A stretch of DNA of 64,000 nucleotides. Origin: Fraxinus americana (Eukaryota; Streptophyta; Magnoliopsida; Lamiales; Oleaceae). The notes under the pieces were generated by a model, which saw nothing but the letters and a program-made list of their open reading frames with translations, was not told the DNA's origin and did no database searches. A program made the translations under genes and the position numbers. How positions within the stretch are numbered: the first letter of the stretch is position 1; each line of letters opens with the position of its first letter. The stretch lies in assembly GCA_035079005.1 (NCBI GenBank), contig CM068707.1, positions 2,495,001 to 2,559,000 on the forward strand, read 5' to 3'. This document shows, one piece after another, positions 23,985 to 36,930 of the stretch.

Positions 23985-24262
23985 ATTAGCTAATTGGTCA
24001 ATGAACTTTGCGTAAAGTTTTCAAGGGGTCACTGAGTTTCAAAAGTTTCCCCATTAATCACTGAACTTTACAAATGTATCCATCACTGAGAATTTCAAAA
24101 GTCTTCTTATTAGTCACTGAACTTTATAAAATGTAATCACATCCATTACTCAGTGACTAATGGAGAAATTTTTATCAAGTCAGTGACAACGGGAAAACTT
24201 TTAAAGTTCAATGACCCCCTAAAAGCCTACACAAAGTTCGATGACCAACTAGGTAATTAATC
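23985..24262. mobile_element. Inverted-repeat MITE (GGTCATTGAACTTT family), copy 2
   Basis: The left arm TAATTGGTCAATGAACTTTG and right arm CAAAGTTCGATGACCAACTA are inverted copies. The interior carries the same TCACTGAACTTTACAAA and TCAGTGACTAA words as the element 800 bases to the left. Ends are approximate. Confidence 0.7.
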
Positions 24263-24377
24263 ATAATGACAATATTACACTATGCTGGACAAAGTAAAAA
24301 TTGACAACATTAAATAAAAGTTTGAGTTGAGAATTTGTAGGGGGTGATTTGGGGACATGCATATGCAGGGGATTTTT

Positions 24378-24558
24378 GGAACAATTACGCTAGATGTACA
24401 TTCTTGTGTACATCTATCCTCACACTCCCTTTATATGGCATAATTTAGGTAGGAAAGAGAAAGATTGTTGGGGAAATTAAAGGGGATAATGATGTCATAT
24501 TGTAGAGTGTACGGAAAGATGTACATAAGAGTGTACATGTAGCGTGATTGTTGTTGGA
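24378..24558. mobile_element. Short inverted-repeat MITE
   Basis: Left arm GGAACAATTACGCTAGATGT followed by ACATTCTTGTGTACATCTATCC; right arm GTACATGTAGCGTGATTGTT preceded by GAAAGATGTACATAAGAGTG. The arms pair with few mismatches over about 50 bases. The element is about 180 bp and non-coding. Confidence 0.7.
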
Positions 24559-25151
24559 AAGAGGAGAATTTGTTATGGATAAAGCTGTGAGTACATGCAA
24601 AATTTTACAGGATTTGACACAGGATTTTGAAATTGTCTCACATGGGGATGGGCCCCATGTGAATAAAAAATTGGCAAAACCTCTCCCACCCACCCCCATT
24701 GTGTGTTCTCTGGTCCAGCACGGTCCATTTGTTATAGCCTTATAGGGAAGAATTTTCTATCCAAAAAAAAAAAAAATATTGGAAAACCCCCCCTTCAAAT
24801 GTCACCTCCATTAGCAGTAGCTGCATAGACTTAAAAGAGACATTATTATTCAAGTAATACTTATCCTTCAAATTACTAACATAATTGGCAACCTCTACGT
24901 ATTTATTAACTAGAGGGTGAGGTTGACGTTGGGGTGGCCTGGGTGGGGTGGGGGAAGATATATTTAATTTTTTTTTTTTTAAAAAGAATTATTATACTAA
25001 AAAGAAATCGAAATATAAATTTACGGTGGGATATGCAATTTAATCTCGAGTCAATGAAACTACAAAGTAGAAAATTTGATCATATCAAAGTAGATTGCAC
25101 GTTAAAGATAAAGTAGCCTACATTTTATTTCGTGTTCCCTTGTCATAGTTT

Positions 25152-25810
25152 TAGGGTTAAATTTACCAATGGTCACTCAACTTTATACTTAGTGTCGCTA
25201 TGACCACTCAATTTGATTTTATTTCATCATGGTCATCCAACTTTATATTGAATGTCATCATAATCACTCAATTTGATGTTATTTCACTATAGCCACCCAA
25301 TTTCATGTAATGTTTCACCCTGGCTATCCAATTTCATTTAACATTTCACCATACCCACCCAATTTCTTTTCACTATTTTCACTAATTTTAAAAGGGGTAA
25401 AACGATAACTTTATTTATTATTATATATATATAATAATAATAATAATAATAAATTTATAAAATAAAAGTTTTGTTTTTTCTAAATTTTAAACACGTTTAT
25501 TTTAAAATAATTTTTATTTTATTTTATTTTATTTTATTTTCAAATAAGTTTTTATTTTATTTTTTAAGTAACTTTTTTTTAAGTAATGTTTTCTTTAAAT
25601 AAGTTTTTATTTTATTTTTTTCAAAAAATTATTTTATACATATAATGGAAAGTTACCATTTCACCCTATTAAAATTAATGAAAATGGAAGTTGGGTGACC
25701 ATGGTGAAAAATTATATCAAATTGGATGATCATGGTGAAATAAAATCAAATTGGGTGGCTATGGTGACACTAAATATAAAGTTGGGTGACCATTAATGAA
25801 TTTAACCCTA
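25152..25810. mobile_element. 659-bp inverted-repeat MITE with subterminal repeats
   Basis: Ends TAGGGTTAAATTTACCAATG and CATTAATGAATTTAACCCTA are inverted. Both arms carry reiterated GGTCAYYCAACTTTATA and CCCAATTTCA words. The centre is a (TAA)n and TTTTATTTTA-rich core. GTTT flanks both ends. A truncated right end of the same element reappears at about 29393-29448, at the junction of the tandem duplication. Confidence 0.75.
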
Positions 25811-26381
25811 GTTTGTATCATCGTACGCTGAATTAAATTCTTTGTTGACTTTTTGTAACTATCGTCATTACCAAGTGCATAATTTGATAAGGTCTTGAGT
25901 CCACAACTATAAATTTCCATAAAATTTAGACACCACAAATTTTTTTCATTTATTATTTATATGGGTCGACTTGTTCGGTATCTTATAACTAGCTACACTC
26001 TATAAATGTTTTACGAGGATTGCATGTATGATGTAACTGTTGCAACTAAATATGTAAAATAAAAAGTAATTATAAGTAATAAAACAGTCAAAGAAAAGAA
26101 AGTGAAAGCATAAAATTTGACAGTTGACAACGATTGGTATTTAAGGGTATTCCAATGAGTTTTAGACTTTTAGTTTGGGTAAAAATAAAAAAGAACGAAA
26201 AATAAATGATTTTAGTTCGGGTTTTTTGTTTGATGTGAAGCACATAGCGTTGCTCGCGTCTCCTTGTTAAAAATACTATGCTATTTCTTTGTGATTTGGT
26301 CTAGCTCGAGAACTCCTCGAGTTTTATTGACGATAACTTGATACAATTATTTGGTTAAAAGTGAATTTGAATAAGTCCACC

Positions 26382-26993
26382 CATGGGCGGACCTGGGGGG
26401 TGGCCTGGGGGGCAGGTGCCCCCCCCCCTTCCCGGAAATTTTATTTATTTATTTTTTTTATGAAAGGAAAATGAATTTTCATTCATTTCAAACCAATGTT
26501 CTCTCCATTTCAAACCGAGTCGGGCCTCTCTAATGCTTGACGGAAGTTTGTAATTTCCTTTAAGTTTCCTTTGCAATTTCATTCCAGTTGAATTCAATTA
26601 ATATACGTATAATACTGCGGCTGACATTTGATAGTAGGGAATGGGTTGGGGAGTGAGTCAAGCCTCTCAAATGCTCAACCAAACTTTGTAATTTCCTTTG
26701 CAATTCCACTCTAGTTTACATTTAAGAAATGTATATATAAATCTGTGGCTATAATTCTATCAAAGTTTATGTAGCTCTTGATGACCAAGATTGTATACTC
26801 AATTTCTTTGTTGATTTGAATTATGAAACTACACTAAATTTTTCTCTATTTCTCACTTTAATTATAGAACGTCATCAAAATATGAGAACACGTAGAGAAC
26901 AATTGTAATAAAATATCTCTTACTTAGATTTTTTCGTCACTTTTTGAAAGTTTGATTGTGCTCCCCAAAATAAAAAGTCTGTGTTCGCCCCTG
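26382..26993. mobile_element. hAT-type non-autonomous element, 612 bp
   Basis: The element starts CATGGGCGGACC and ends GTTCGCCCCTG (an imperfect CAGGGGCGGAC-type terminal inverted repeat). It is flanked by perfect 8-bp duplications AGTCCACC at 26374-26381 and 26994-27001. The homologous site in duplication copy B (near 30130) is uninterrupted, so the insertion is confirmed by its empty site. The interior begins with long G and C runs and has no transposase. Confidence 0.88.
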
Positions 26994-27226
26994 AGTCCAC
27001 CCAACAAAAAACATTTATGATTCTACATCTTTTAGAAGGACAGGAAAGAGACTCCCATTGAATGAGCAGTGAAAATTTGACTTATACTAACTACATCACT
27101 TCATTGAGTTGTGATGTAATCTAATCCTTACTCCCTTAACTACACTATTCAACTGTCCGGCGTCTATCTCATCAAGAATAGTACAATCATATCTTTTTGC
27201 ATATCAAGACCCAAAGATAACATATA

Positions 27227-27398
27227 GGAAAATTCTTGTAGTATATTATGGGATCCATAAAGAAATTCATAATGGACTCATTGTGGCCTACAATTGGTGG
27301 GAGTACCTGTGGGATCGGCACTCCAACCAATTGTAAGCCGCAAAGTGTCCATTATGTAGACCCTTATGGATCCCATAATGTACCACAAGAATTGTCCT
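27227..27398. mobile_element. 172-bp hairpin MITE
   Basis: Almost the whole element is a palindrome: GGAAAATTCTTGTAGTATAT and TATGGGATCCATAA on the left answer TTATGGATCCCATAATGTAC and CAAGAATTGTCCT on the right. It is flanked by perfect 8-bp AACATATA (27219-27226 and 27399-27406). Copy B near 30541 has the matching empty site (GATAATATATATTAC). Confidence 0.88.
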
Positions 27399-27679
27399 AA
27401 CATATATTATACGACGAGCCATAAGTAAATTAAACTTACAACCCATTGATATCATTCGTGCGATGAGGCCTACAAGTAAATCAAAAGTCATATTAAAACA
27501 CATGAACGGAAGAAATCATCTTAGAATCAATCTAAGTCTTATTTATTATTTCTCATGTACCTCCCATGTTAGTAGGATAAGTTAGATTTTTTAAAAAATA
27601 AAATTCGTTTGTTGGAGGTTAGGTATAGCCTCCGTTATTAATTAAGAAATTAATAGGCCATAGTGTATGAAGTGAGGTG

Positions 27680-29390
27680 ATTGATCGAGTTAATTGTTTC
27701 AATAATCACCCAACTTATATCATGGTCACGATTTATTCACTAAACTTCAAAGTGTTTTAAGGTGCTCACTAAACTTTGTCCGTTTACACTCTATCCATTA
27801 CTCTAAAAAATTCGTTACCTTATTAGCCAACGTGAGTAATGAAAAGCTCACGTGGTAAGTGACGACAGATAAAAAAATTACAACTCAACCAAACCATTAT
27901 TTCATTACTCATAAAACATATACCTAATCACAAATTACTCATCAAACTTCAAAATTATTCCCAATAATCACTTATCTTGGAGATGTTACACTCCATCCAT
28001 CATCCACGTTCCCTTCGTTGCTAATATATCACATGAAAATACCACGTGGCAAGTTAAATCTTTAAAAAATTGTAAGAACACTAAATTATCAACTCATCAA
28101 AATCACCATATATGAAATGTGACTTTCACGGCTCCATAAACTTCTTTAAAACCAAATAAAGCGTCTCCAATTTTTGCCCTAAAAAACCGTAGCCTCCAAT
28201 TTATTCATTTCATCCACGTACAACTAAATTGTGTAATAATACAGAGCTAATTGTTGAGAAAGATGCGAGAAGCTACTACTTATAAACTTTATCGCCCGAT
28301 TGTACCATCCGCTTCACGTCTCTCTCATCCCAATCTTCCATTTTCTCAAACGAATATCCAACTATTTAAGGAAGAAAATGTCGTCAAACTCTGATGGTTA
28401 GTGTAAAGTTGGAATACCTATGGACTATGTTCGTGTTTGTTGTTCTTCGTTCATAAATTTGACCGGAGTTCGATAACATTTCATTCCCTAAATAGTTGGA
28501 TACAAACCTGAAAAAATTGAGATTAGAGAAACGCCAAGCATATAATACAACTTGGGGATAGAGCTTTATATATAGCCCCCGTTCGGCAGACAACACGCAC
28601 CAAATTCATCTAATTGTGTCAGAATTCCAATTAATGTCATTATTCCCATAGAATCTTCCTTCCAATTTTACCCTCATATTGTAATAGAAATTTTCCACAA
28701 AAATCCACATTCTTTTCACCTAACTTTGAAGGGCACTTTTGGAAACAAAAATTTAAAAGAATAAAAAAAGTCAATTCTCGCAGGGGCTTAGGGAACAATG
28801 TCAGGTGAATTGATAGACAAAGTACATGGATCCCACGTCATTTGAACAAAAAGAAACTGTAGAAGAATGAGAAATTCACTAGAAAACGGGTTTCAAACGG
28901 GGGCATAGTAACTTCTCACATCCTTCTTAAAAATCAGCTGTCTTATTACACAATTTAGTTGCACATAGGTGAGATGAGTGATTTGGGGCTATGATTTTTT
29001 TAGAGCTGAAGTTAGGGACACTTTATTGAGTTTTAAAGAAATTTATGGGGTCGTGGACGCGACCATTTCACATATATTTTGGTGAGTTTATGATTATACC
29101 GTGTTGTAATTTTTTAACAATTGTTATTTGTCACATGGAATTACTGTGGGATACATTAGCAACAAAGGGAACGAAATATAACGGATGATGGATGGAGTGT
29201 AACATCTCAAAGGTGAGTAATCATTGGAAAGTATTTTGAAGTTTGATTAGTAAACTGTAATTAAATGTAAGTTGGATAAGTAATGAAACAATGGTTTAGC
29301 CGAGTTATAATTTTTTTAACTACTGTAACTTGCCCGTGAAATTTCCATTGGCTACATCAATGAATAATGTAACGGATTTTTGAGGATAAT
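27680..29390. mobile_element. Fold-back element, copy A (right end cut by the duplication junction)
   Basis: The left arm (ATCGAGTTAATTGTTTCAAT, then CACTAAACTTCAAAGTG) is answered by an inverted right arm (GAAGTTTGATTAGTAAACTG, ATAAGTAATGAAACAATGG). The outermost right end, present in copy B, is missing: at about 29390 the sequence switches to the right arm of the unrelated MITE at 25152-25810. The short ATG frame near 28378 is not a gene. Confidence 0.75.
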
Positions 29391-32300
29391 GGATGACCAT
29401 GATGACACTAAGTATAAAATTGGGTTGCCATTAATGGATTTAACCCTAGTTTCTATCATCGTACGCTGAATTAAATTCTTTGTTGACTTTTTATAACTAT
29501 CGTCATTATCATCTTCAAAATATACTACTCTAGGTTCATAACTAGTTATGAGAAATATCATGTCCTCCATCAATATCATTACCAAGTGCATAATTTGATA
29601 AGGTCTTGAGTCCACAACTATAAATTTCCATAAAATTTAGACACCACAAATTTTTTTCATTTATTATTTATATGGGTCGACTTGTTAGGTATCTGATAAC
29701 TAGCTACACTCTATAAATGTCTTAATTTCTTTAAAAGATATGGTTAACTCTAATTTTATTTACAAGAAGTTTTATGAGGCTTGCATTTATGATGTAACTG
29801 TTGCAACTAAATATGTAAAAGAAAAAGTAATTATAAGTAATAAAACAGTCAAAGAAAAGAAAGTGAAAGCATAAAATTTGACAGTTGACAACTACTGGTA
29901 TTTAAGGGTATTCAAATGAGTTTCAGTTTGGGTAAAAATAGAAAAGAACGAAAAAAAAAAAAGATTTTAGTTCGGGTTTTTTTGTTTGATGTGAAGCACA
30001 TAGCGTTGCTCGCGTCTTCTTGCTAAAAATGCTATGCTATTTCTTTGTGATTTGGTCTAGCTCGAGAACTCCTCGAGTTTTATTGACGGTAACTTGATAC
30101 AATTATTTGGTTGAAGTGAATTTGAATCAGTCCACTCAACCAAAAACATTTATGATTCTGAGTTCTGCTGCTGTGTCAGGTTGGTAAAAGACCTGGCACA
30201 GCCATGTGAGATGGGGTGAGTGGGTGTTTTAACATTTTTGGGGGGTTTTTTTAATGAGTTAGGTCCTCGGGATCCACCTCATGTGAGATAGTCTGTATAA
30301 AATTCGTGAACCAAAATTTGGTAGAGTAGAATAATTCTTATGATTCTACATCTTTTAGAAGAACAGGAAAGAGACTCCCATTGAATGAGCAGTGAAAATT
30401 TGACTTATACTAACTACATCACTTCATTGAGTTGTGATGTAATCTAATCCTTACTCCCTTGACTACATTATTCAACTGTCCGGCGTCTATCTTATCAAGA
30501 ATAGTACAATCATATCCCTTTTTGCCTATCAAGAACAAAAGATAATATATATTACAAAAATGTTGTGAGTACGGATTTTTTTTACAGAATTTTCACCAGA
30601 AGTTTGAATTTTACTCACATGGGGGTGGACTCCATGTGATTAAAAAATTAATTTTTCTACCCACCCTCCCCATCTATTGTTTCTATCATGTATATGTACA
30701 TGAATTTGAAATCCTGTAACCACAGGAGAAATCTATTTATTATACTTAGGGACGGAGCTAATACTCAATGAGCCGTGACTATAGCCTCTATTTATAGTAC
30801 AATCATATCTCGCTTGGATCCGTCCTAATTCATTGGATTCCTGAATCCACCATTGATTAGCCTCTGTTTGGTTTTGATTTAAAATTCAATTAAAAACTCA
30901 AATTAAAGTCAATAATTAATTTTAACATCATAGTTCATGGGATCCACAACTTTTCAATCAGACATTTTATCAGTTTTTATCAAAATTTTCTAAAAATTTG
31001 ATTTTATTCTTTACCGAACAAGGGCTAAATTTAGAGGAAGTATTGTATTTTGAAATATAGACTTTTTCGAGTATTGTATTAGCACCGGTGTAAGTCGTAA
31101 AATTTATCTTGAAGAAATTTGCATCAAATTAAAATTTCCAGTAAAAGTTAATTTAATCACACATTTCATCAAAATCACTACTATTGAATCACACATTTTA
31201 TCAACTTTTATCAAAATCTATTGAAAATTTGATTTTAATCTACATATATAATTTCATTTACTTTAAATCTTTTTCAAAATTTATTACTTGTTTATTCTGG
31301 CCGATTCTTGACAATATGTTAAGACTTTCCAGAAGAACCATATTTTGTCTTTGTTTGGGTTTCATTTCTTTTATTTAAATTTTAGAAATGAACGATAATC
31401 CCTAAATATTATTGTTCAACTATTAAGTTTGATGCATAACAAACTTAACGCAGATAGAAGCAAACACGAATAATAATAGGCGATTACAATTCGTTAATTT
31501 GTGTACGAATAGCGAAAAGCAATCAAGATTTGGAGAAAACTCTCACAATTTCATTAATTTTAAATCAAATTTCAACCAAGAAAACGAGAATGCGTTAAAA
31601 GAATATTTTTATAAGGTAAAGCGATAAATTAAAGGAAATAAAAGATTGGATATCATTGTCCTCCGATTGCATTGTGCTTTCATCCAAAGCCTTGTCGTAG
31701 CGATAGTCTAAGCCACTGTTTGACAACCATTTTGATATCATTCGTGAGATGAGGCCTACAAGTAAATCAAAAGTCATATTAAAACACATGAACGGAAGAA
31801 ATCATCTTTGAATCAATCTAAGTCTTATTTATTATGTCTCATGTACCTCCCATGTTAGTAGGATAAGTTAGATTTTTTTTCCATCATTTTGATTCTCGTT
31901 TGTTGGAGGTCAGGTATCGCCTATGCTCTTAATTAAGAAACTAATAGGTAATAATGTATGAAGTGAGGTGATTAATCGAGTTAATTATTTCAATAATCAC
32001 CAAACTTATACTATGATCATGGTTTACTCACTAAGTTTCAAAGTGTTTTACAATGCTCACTGAGTTTTGTCCGTTTACATTCTATTCATCACCCTAAAAA
32101 AATTGTTACCTTATTTGCTAACGTGGCTAAGGAAAAGCTCACGTGGTAAGTGATGATAGTTAAAAAAATTACAAATCAACAAAACTATCATTTCATTACT
32201 CATCCAATTTATACTTGGTCACAGTTTTCTCATCAAATTTCAAAATACTTCACAATGATCACTTATCTTTGAGATGTTGTATCCATCCATCATCCATGTT

Positions 32301-33250
32301 CCCTATGTTGCTAATATATCGCACGAAAATCCCATGTGACAAGTTAAATTGTTAAAAAAATGTAAGGAAACTAAACCATTAACTCATCAAAGTTACTATA
32401 TATGAAACCCGACTTTCACGGCTCCATAAACTTCTTTAAAACCCAATAAAGCGTCCCCAATTTCAGCCTTAAAAAACCCTAGCCTCCAATTTATTTATTT
32501 CATCCACATACAACTAAATTGTGTAATAATACAGAGCCGATTGTTGAGAAGGATGCGAGAAGCTACTACTTATAAACTTTATCGCCCAATTGTACCATCC
32601 ACTTCACGTCTCTCTCATCACAATCTTCCATTTTCTCAAACGCATATCCAACTATTTAAGGAAGAAAATGTTGTATAGTTGGAATACCTATGGACTGTGT
32701 TCGTGTTTGTTGTTCTTCGTTCATCAATTTTATCGGAGCTCGATAACATTTCCTTCCCTAAATAGTTAGATACAAGCTTGAAAAAATTGAGATTACAGAA
32801 ATGTCGAGCAGATAATACAATTGGGGGATAGAGCTTTATATGTAGTAGCTTCTCTCATCCTTCTTAAAAATCGGCTGTCTTATTACACAATCTAATTGTC
32901 CATAGTTGAGATGAGTGATTTGGGGCTATGATTTTGGTGAGTTTATGATTTGACTGAGTTGCAATTTTTTTAATGCTTGTAATTTATCACATGGAATTGC
33001 CGTGGGATACATTAGCAACAAAGGGAATGGAATATGACGGATGATGGATGAAATGCAACATTTTAAAGATGAGTAATCATTGGGAAGTATTTTGATGTTT
33101 TATGAGTAAACTGTAACTAAATGTAAGTTTGATGAGTAATGAAACAATAGTTTGATTGAATTATAATTTTTTTAACGACCGTAACTTACCCAAGAAATTT
33201 CCGTTAGCTACATCAACGAATAACGTAACGAATTTTTGAGGGTAATGGAT
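29391..33250. repeat. Tandem duplication, copy B
   Basis: Second copy of the segment described at 25753-29390, beginning ATGATGACACTAAG. It contains insertions absent from copy A (30160-30338, and an unmatched stretch of about 1.2 kb from about 30550 to 31725). It runs into the complete fold-back element. Confidence 0.85.
30160..30338. mobile_element. 179-bp insertion with 9-bp TSD
   Basis: Flanked by perfect TATGATTCT repeats (30151-30159 and 30339-30347). The single-copy empty site is seen in copy A near 27015. No clear terminal inverted repeat: it starts GAGTTCTGCTGCTG and ends GTAGAATAATTCT. It may be a SINE-like or Mutator-like fragment. Related CTCACATGGGG words occur near 24637 and 30616. 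Confidence 0.75.
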
Positions 33251-33366
33251 GGAGTGCAAACTAATAAAGTTCGGTAAGCATTGTGAAGCACTTTGAAGTT
33301 TAGTGAGTAACCCGTGATCATTGTATAAGTCGAGTGATTATTAAAACAATTATCTCTGATTAATTT
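31971..33366. mobile_element. Fold-back element, copy B (complete)
   Basis: About 1.4 kb. The left end ATTAATCGAGTTAATTATTT is mirrored by the right end AAAACAATTATCTCTGATTAAT, with long imperfect arms (CACTAAGTTTCAAAGTG against CACTTTGAAGTTTAGTGAG). The central segment has no sustained coding frame. Arm words (AATAATCACCAAACTTATA) resemble the other GGTCACYCAACTT-type MITEs. Confidence 0.75.
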
Positions 33367-35460
33367 TATACAATTAGCTGGCTGAATTGAATTTGAATAA
33401 GTCCACTCAACCCAAAAACATTTACGAATCACATCTCTTAGTGGAACACATTAAATGGGTAGTGAAAATTTGACTTATAATTTAAATACTACATCACTCT
33501 TATAATTGATTTCATTCTCCTTCTTTGTAAAAATTCATGAAAATAATTCTGTGTTTTTCCCAGCATTCAAGGGTTCGATGTCTTGTAAAAAGAGTACAAC
33601 AATATCTAGTTTCGAATTCCAAGATAGTATATATTATGCTATACTAACTTAAAAGAAGTGTTGCATTTGAAAAATAGATGCCCGATATCATGTTAGCACT
33701 TGTGTAAGCTACAAAATTTATGTTGAAGAAATTTACTGTGTGTATATATACTGATGGATGTTATGGTAAACTTTTCTCCTGTGTCGCGGTTCGATCTAGT
33801 ATTATTCTTCTACATAATGGGCATCAGGGTAAGCCTTCATCCTGTATATCATAGTAGAGAGAAAACAGATAAAGACACGCGAGTTCATAACACATTGCAA
33901 TTCTCTTATCTAATATAGTGCAATTTTGGCAGTGGCATTGGTGTAGTAACTTTCACATTGAAAGTGAAGCACGTTATATTACGTGTTATTTTTGTTTTTA
34001 TTTTTTTATGTTGTGCGGATTGTCGCTCTTGGTAATGCAGATTATTCGTCTAATCCATAACACAAACAAGTACATACCATTCTTCTATAAATCTCCTTAA
34101 GTGATATTTCTGGCATTTCATTTTCTGCAATATTTCACCCTCAATAACCGGTAATCCTTTAAATATATTCTACAACTAAACTATTTGCCTCATGAAACAT
34201 ATCATCCATTTTCCTTAGTCATCCCTCGTGAATCCTCCACCGATCATAGGTTTCTCAACAATAGTAGGGAAGGTAAGTTTACTTCCTATAATTAATAATA
34301 GTTTCATCTCATTCATATCGAAAACTTGTTTATTTTTACTAGCTTCCATAGAGATTGAGAGGGTGAATGGTTTCTCCTTCGAATGCTATTTATCCCCAAT
34401 GGGGTTGTAATCCCAGTCTCTGTGGCTCTAAATGATTGGTTAAGTGAAATGTGAAATTAAATAACTTATTTAATTTCATCTATCATTTAATACCACATTA
34501 ACGCCACCTAAACTGACGTTGTAACCTCAGTTGAACTAAATAACATTACTCTTTTGAAATTCTACCTTTTTACTAGATTACTATCCATAAAATGCATGGC
34601 ATCTTTATCAATTATAACATCCTCTATTTGTTTATTTAAGAAGGCAACATTGTCAACTCATACTATTATTCACTGGGGTGGATCCAAGATTCAGTTTCAG
34701 CGATGTCAAAATTTAACTAAGATTTTTTTCTCCAAATAAGACAAAAATGCAATATTAAATCTCATACATACAATTGTTTCTTATTGATTTTCATACTTTT
34801 AATATGTCATATAATATCTTCATTATAAATTTCATTTAGTGCGAAGAATTAATATACATAACGAAACTGTCATTTTCCTACTACTTGATTTCTTTACACT
34901 TTTTCAATTTGTTGAATTTCATAAATGTACTTATCTAGGATTTGAGCTCTATAGTTGAGCTAAATATATGATACCTAAAAATTGAGCCACCAAATTAATC
35001 GATATTTTATTTTTAAATCATGTTCAATTGTTTTTCGTGCATAAAATACTAAAACTAAAGTGTGGAGAATATATTATTGTAATATAAACATTTGCCAAGT
35101 AGTGAATAGTAAAAAGAGAAAAAAAGGAAGTAAAGCTAAGTGAGCAAGTCTTTTTTAATCGTTAGTTATAACAACATCAATTTTCTATTGTGGAGTCAAT
35201 TATAACTAGAGAAATGACAAACATAGAAGGAAAAAAATCAGAAATTTTTGTGGGGTCAGTTGATCCCAATAATCTGATGTGGGTCTGTCCATGATTATTC
35301 ACACTCGTCTCGTCTATATGTACATAAAGAATTCTTTAGAGCATATATGATTTATTTGAATAGACTAAATTACGATGAGTTCAATGGATCATTGTGACAA
35401 TTATACACCATACATATCAAATTGTCCTTCCCCTTTCTAATCCTAATTTTCTTGCTTAAC
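33367..35460. other. Intergenic, no gene seen
   Basis: AT-rich DNA with only short chance frames. Nothing here is supported as a gene or complete mobile element. Confidence 0.4.
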
Positions 35461-35937
35461 TCATGTTTGAGTCACATTAAAAATTTCATTCTTATTTTCT
35501 ACTCATTTTCAACCACACATTCTTCAATAAAATAATATTTTTATCACATCAATAACTTTTCCTTCTTTTTCAACCACACAATCTCCATCAATCTACTATT
35601 CCAAAATATATTTTTCGAAAATGATGTGGCTCAAACACACCCTTAAATATAAATGAGTTGAACAAACCTTTGAACCAGTCTCTAAGACTAAATTAAATAA
35701 AACAAAGACTTGGGCTTCATTCAAGATCCTGATTTAGCCCCATGTTTGAGCCCCATTCTTATTTTTTTTTTTCTTATTCATTTTTCTACAGTACTCATTT
35801 TTAACCACACATTCTCTAAATAAAATATTATTACACATAAATCTAAAACTTTTCATCACTTTTCCGCCACACATTCTCCCATCAATCAGTATTCAAAAAC
35901 TAATTCTTCCTAAAGAATGGAGGCCAAACACGGCTTA
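35461..35937. mobile_element. Two related small MITEs (about 35461-35640 and 35745-35937)
   Basis: The first has ends CATGTTTGAGTCACATT and AATGATGTGGCTCAAACAC. The second has ATGTTTGAGCCCCATTCTT and AAGAATGGAGGCCAAACACG. Both share the internal word ACCACACATTCTCYA, followed by AATAAAATAATATT-like sequence. The same words form both arms of the palindrome at 40049-40303. Confidence 0.6.
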
Positions 35938-36819
35938 CATTCGATCAATTTTTTTTATATTAAATCACACTAAAATCAACTCTAAATATATTAAAAATAA
36001 AATTGTTGCTTGTTGAACAGTATAACCTAATAATCAAAACCAAAGGCTAAAAAGACAAGCACTCACAATCTCAAGGGTGACCCCACACGTGTGATTTTCA
36101 TTATCTGCCTCTCCCTACCCCATTTATTTAATATCAATACATTTTAAATTAATCGAACTATTCAATAATTTAATTTCAGCTTATTAAAATCTGCAAGTTT
36201 GGTCAAGCTCATAATCTTTATTAATATATAATTACAATTTATCATATTTTTTTAATTCATTTTTCATAATTCAAAATTATGGCTCTCTTGAAAGATAAAT
36301 ATTTGTATTCTTTGTTCATTTTCACATTCATGTACAATGTGTATTAGTATAAAGTAATCGAGATGATCCATAAATGTAGAAAATAATTATTTTTTACGTA
36401 CAAGAAGTTACACACATGCAAAAAAAAAGAGGAGAAAATGAAAAGTAATTTACAACTCGATCACCGTCCCCCAAAACAAGACTTGAAGACTATAATTATT
36501 AAATTACTTAAATGATATAAGAATATAAAAAACTTTAAAAATGTTATCTTTCACCCTCACATCGAAAATAATTGCTTTTCAAATGAGGGGCCAATTTATG
36601 AGTTCCCTAGTCTAATTTGATACAGATTCTTTGAAACTTTTTTTTCTTAACTTATTTTTAATAATATATTCTATCGATAAAATAATTTTGCAAGTAAATC
36701 ATAATTTATTATTATTTTTTAATAATATATTCTCTTAAACTATCGAAAATCCACCCGCAAACGAGTCCTAAATTTCTGCAAATCATTAACTATTTCACCC
36801 AATTCGGAGCAATTCCCCC

Positions 36820-36930
36820 TTCATAAATAGATCAAAGGCTCATTTTTTTTGAGTCCCATAAAAAATCTTTTGCGTATATAATTTTTCTTGTGCCATAAAA
36901 CCATAAGGATAAATAAAAGAGAGATCGATC
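36820..36930 (+). promoter_or_regulatory. Probable core promoter and 5' UTR of the L18a-like gene
   Basis: A TATA-like CATAAATAGA at about 36823 lies about 110 bases before the ATG, in an AT-rich leader. The motif is weak but well placed. Confidence 0.3.

Larger units (their letters stand above)
25753..29390. repeat. Tandem duplication, copy A
   Basis: A segment from inside the MITE's right arm, through the landmark ATCATCGTACGCTGAATTAA (about 25817), to the interior of a fold-back element at about 29390. It recurs as copy B. Shared landmarks include CATAGCGTTGCTCGCGTCT, TTCAACTGTCCGGCGTCTAT, ATATCATTCGTG and CTTTATCGCCC. The copies show scattered substitutions, so the event is old. Copy A carries the insertions at 26382-26993 and 27227-27398, which copy B lacks. 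Confidence 0.85.
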
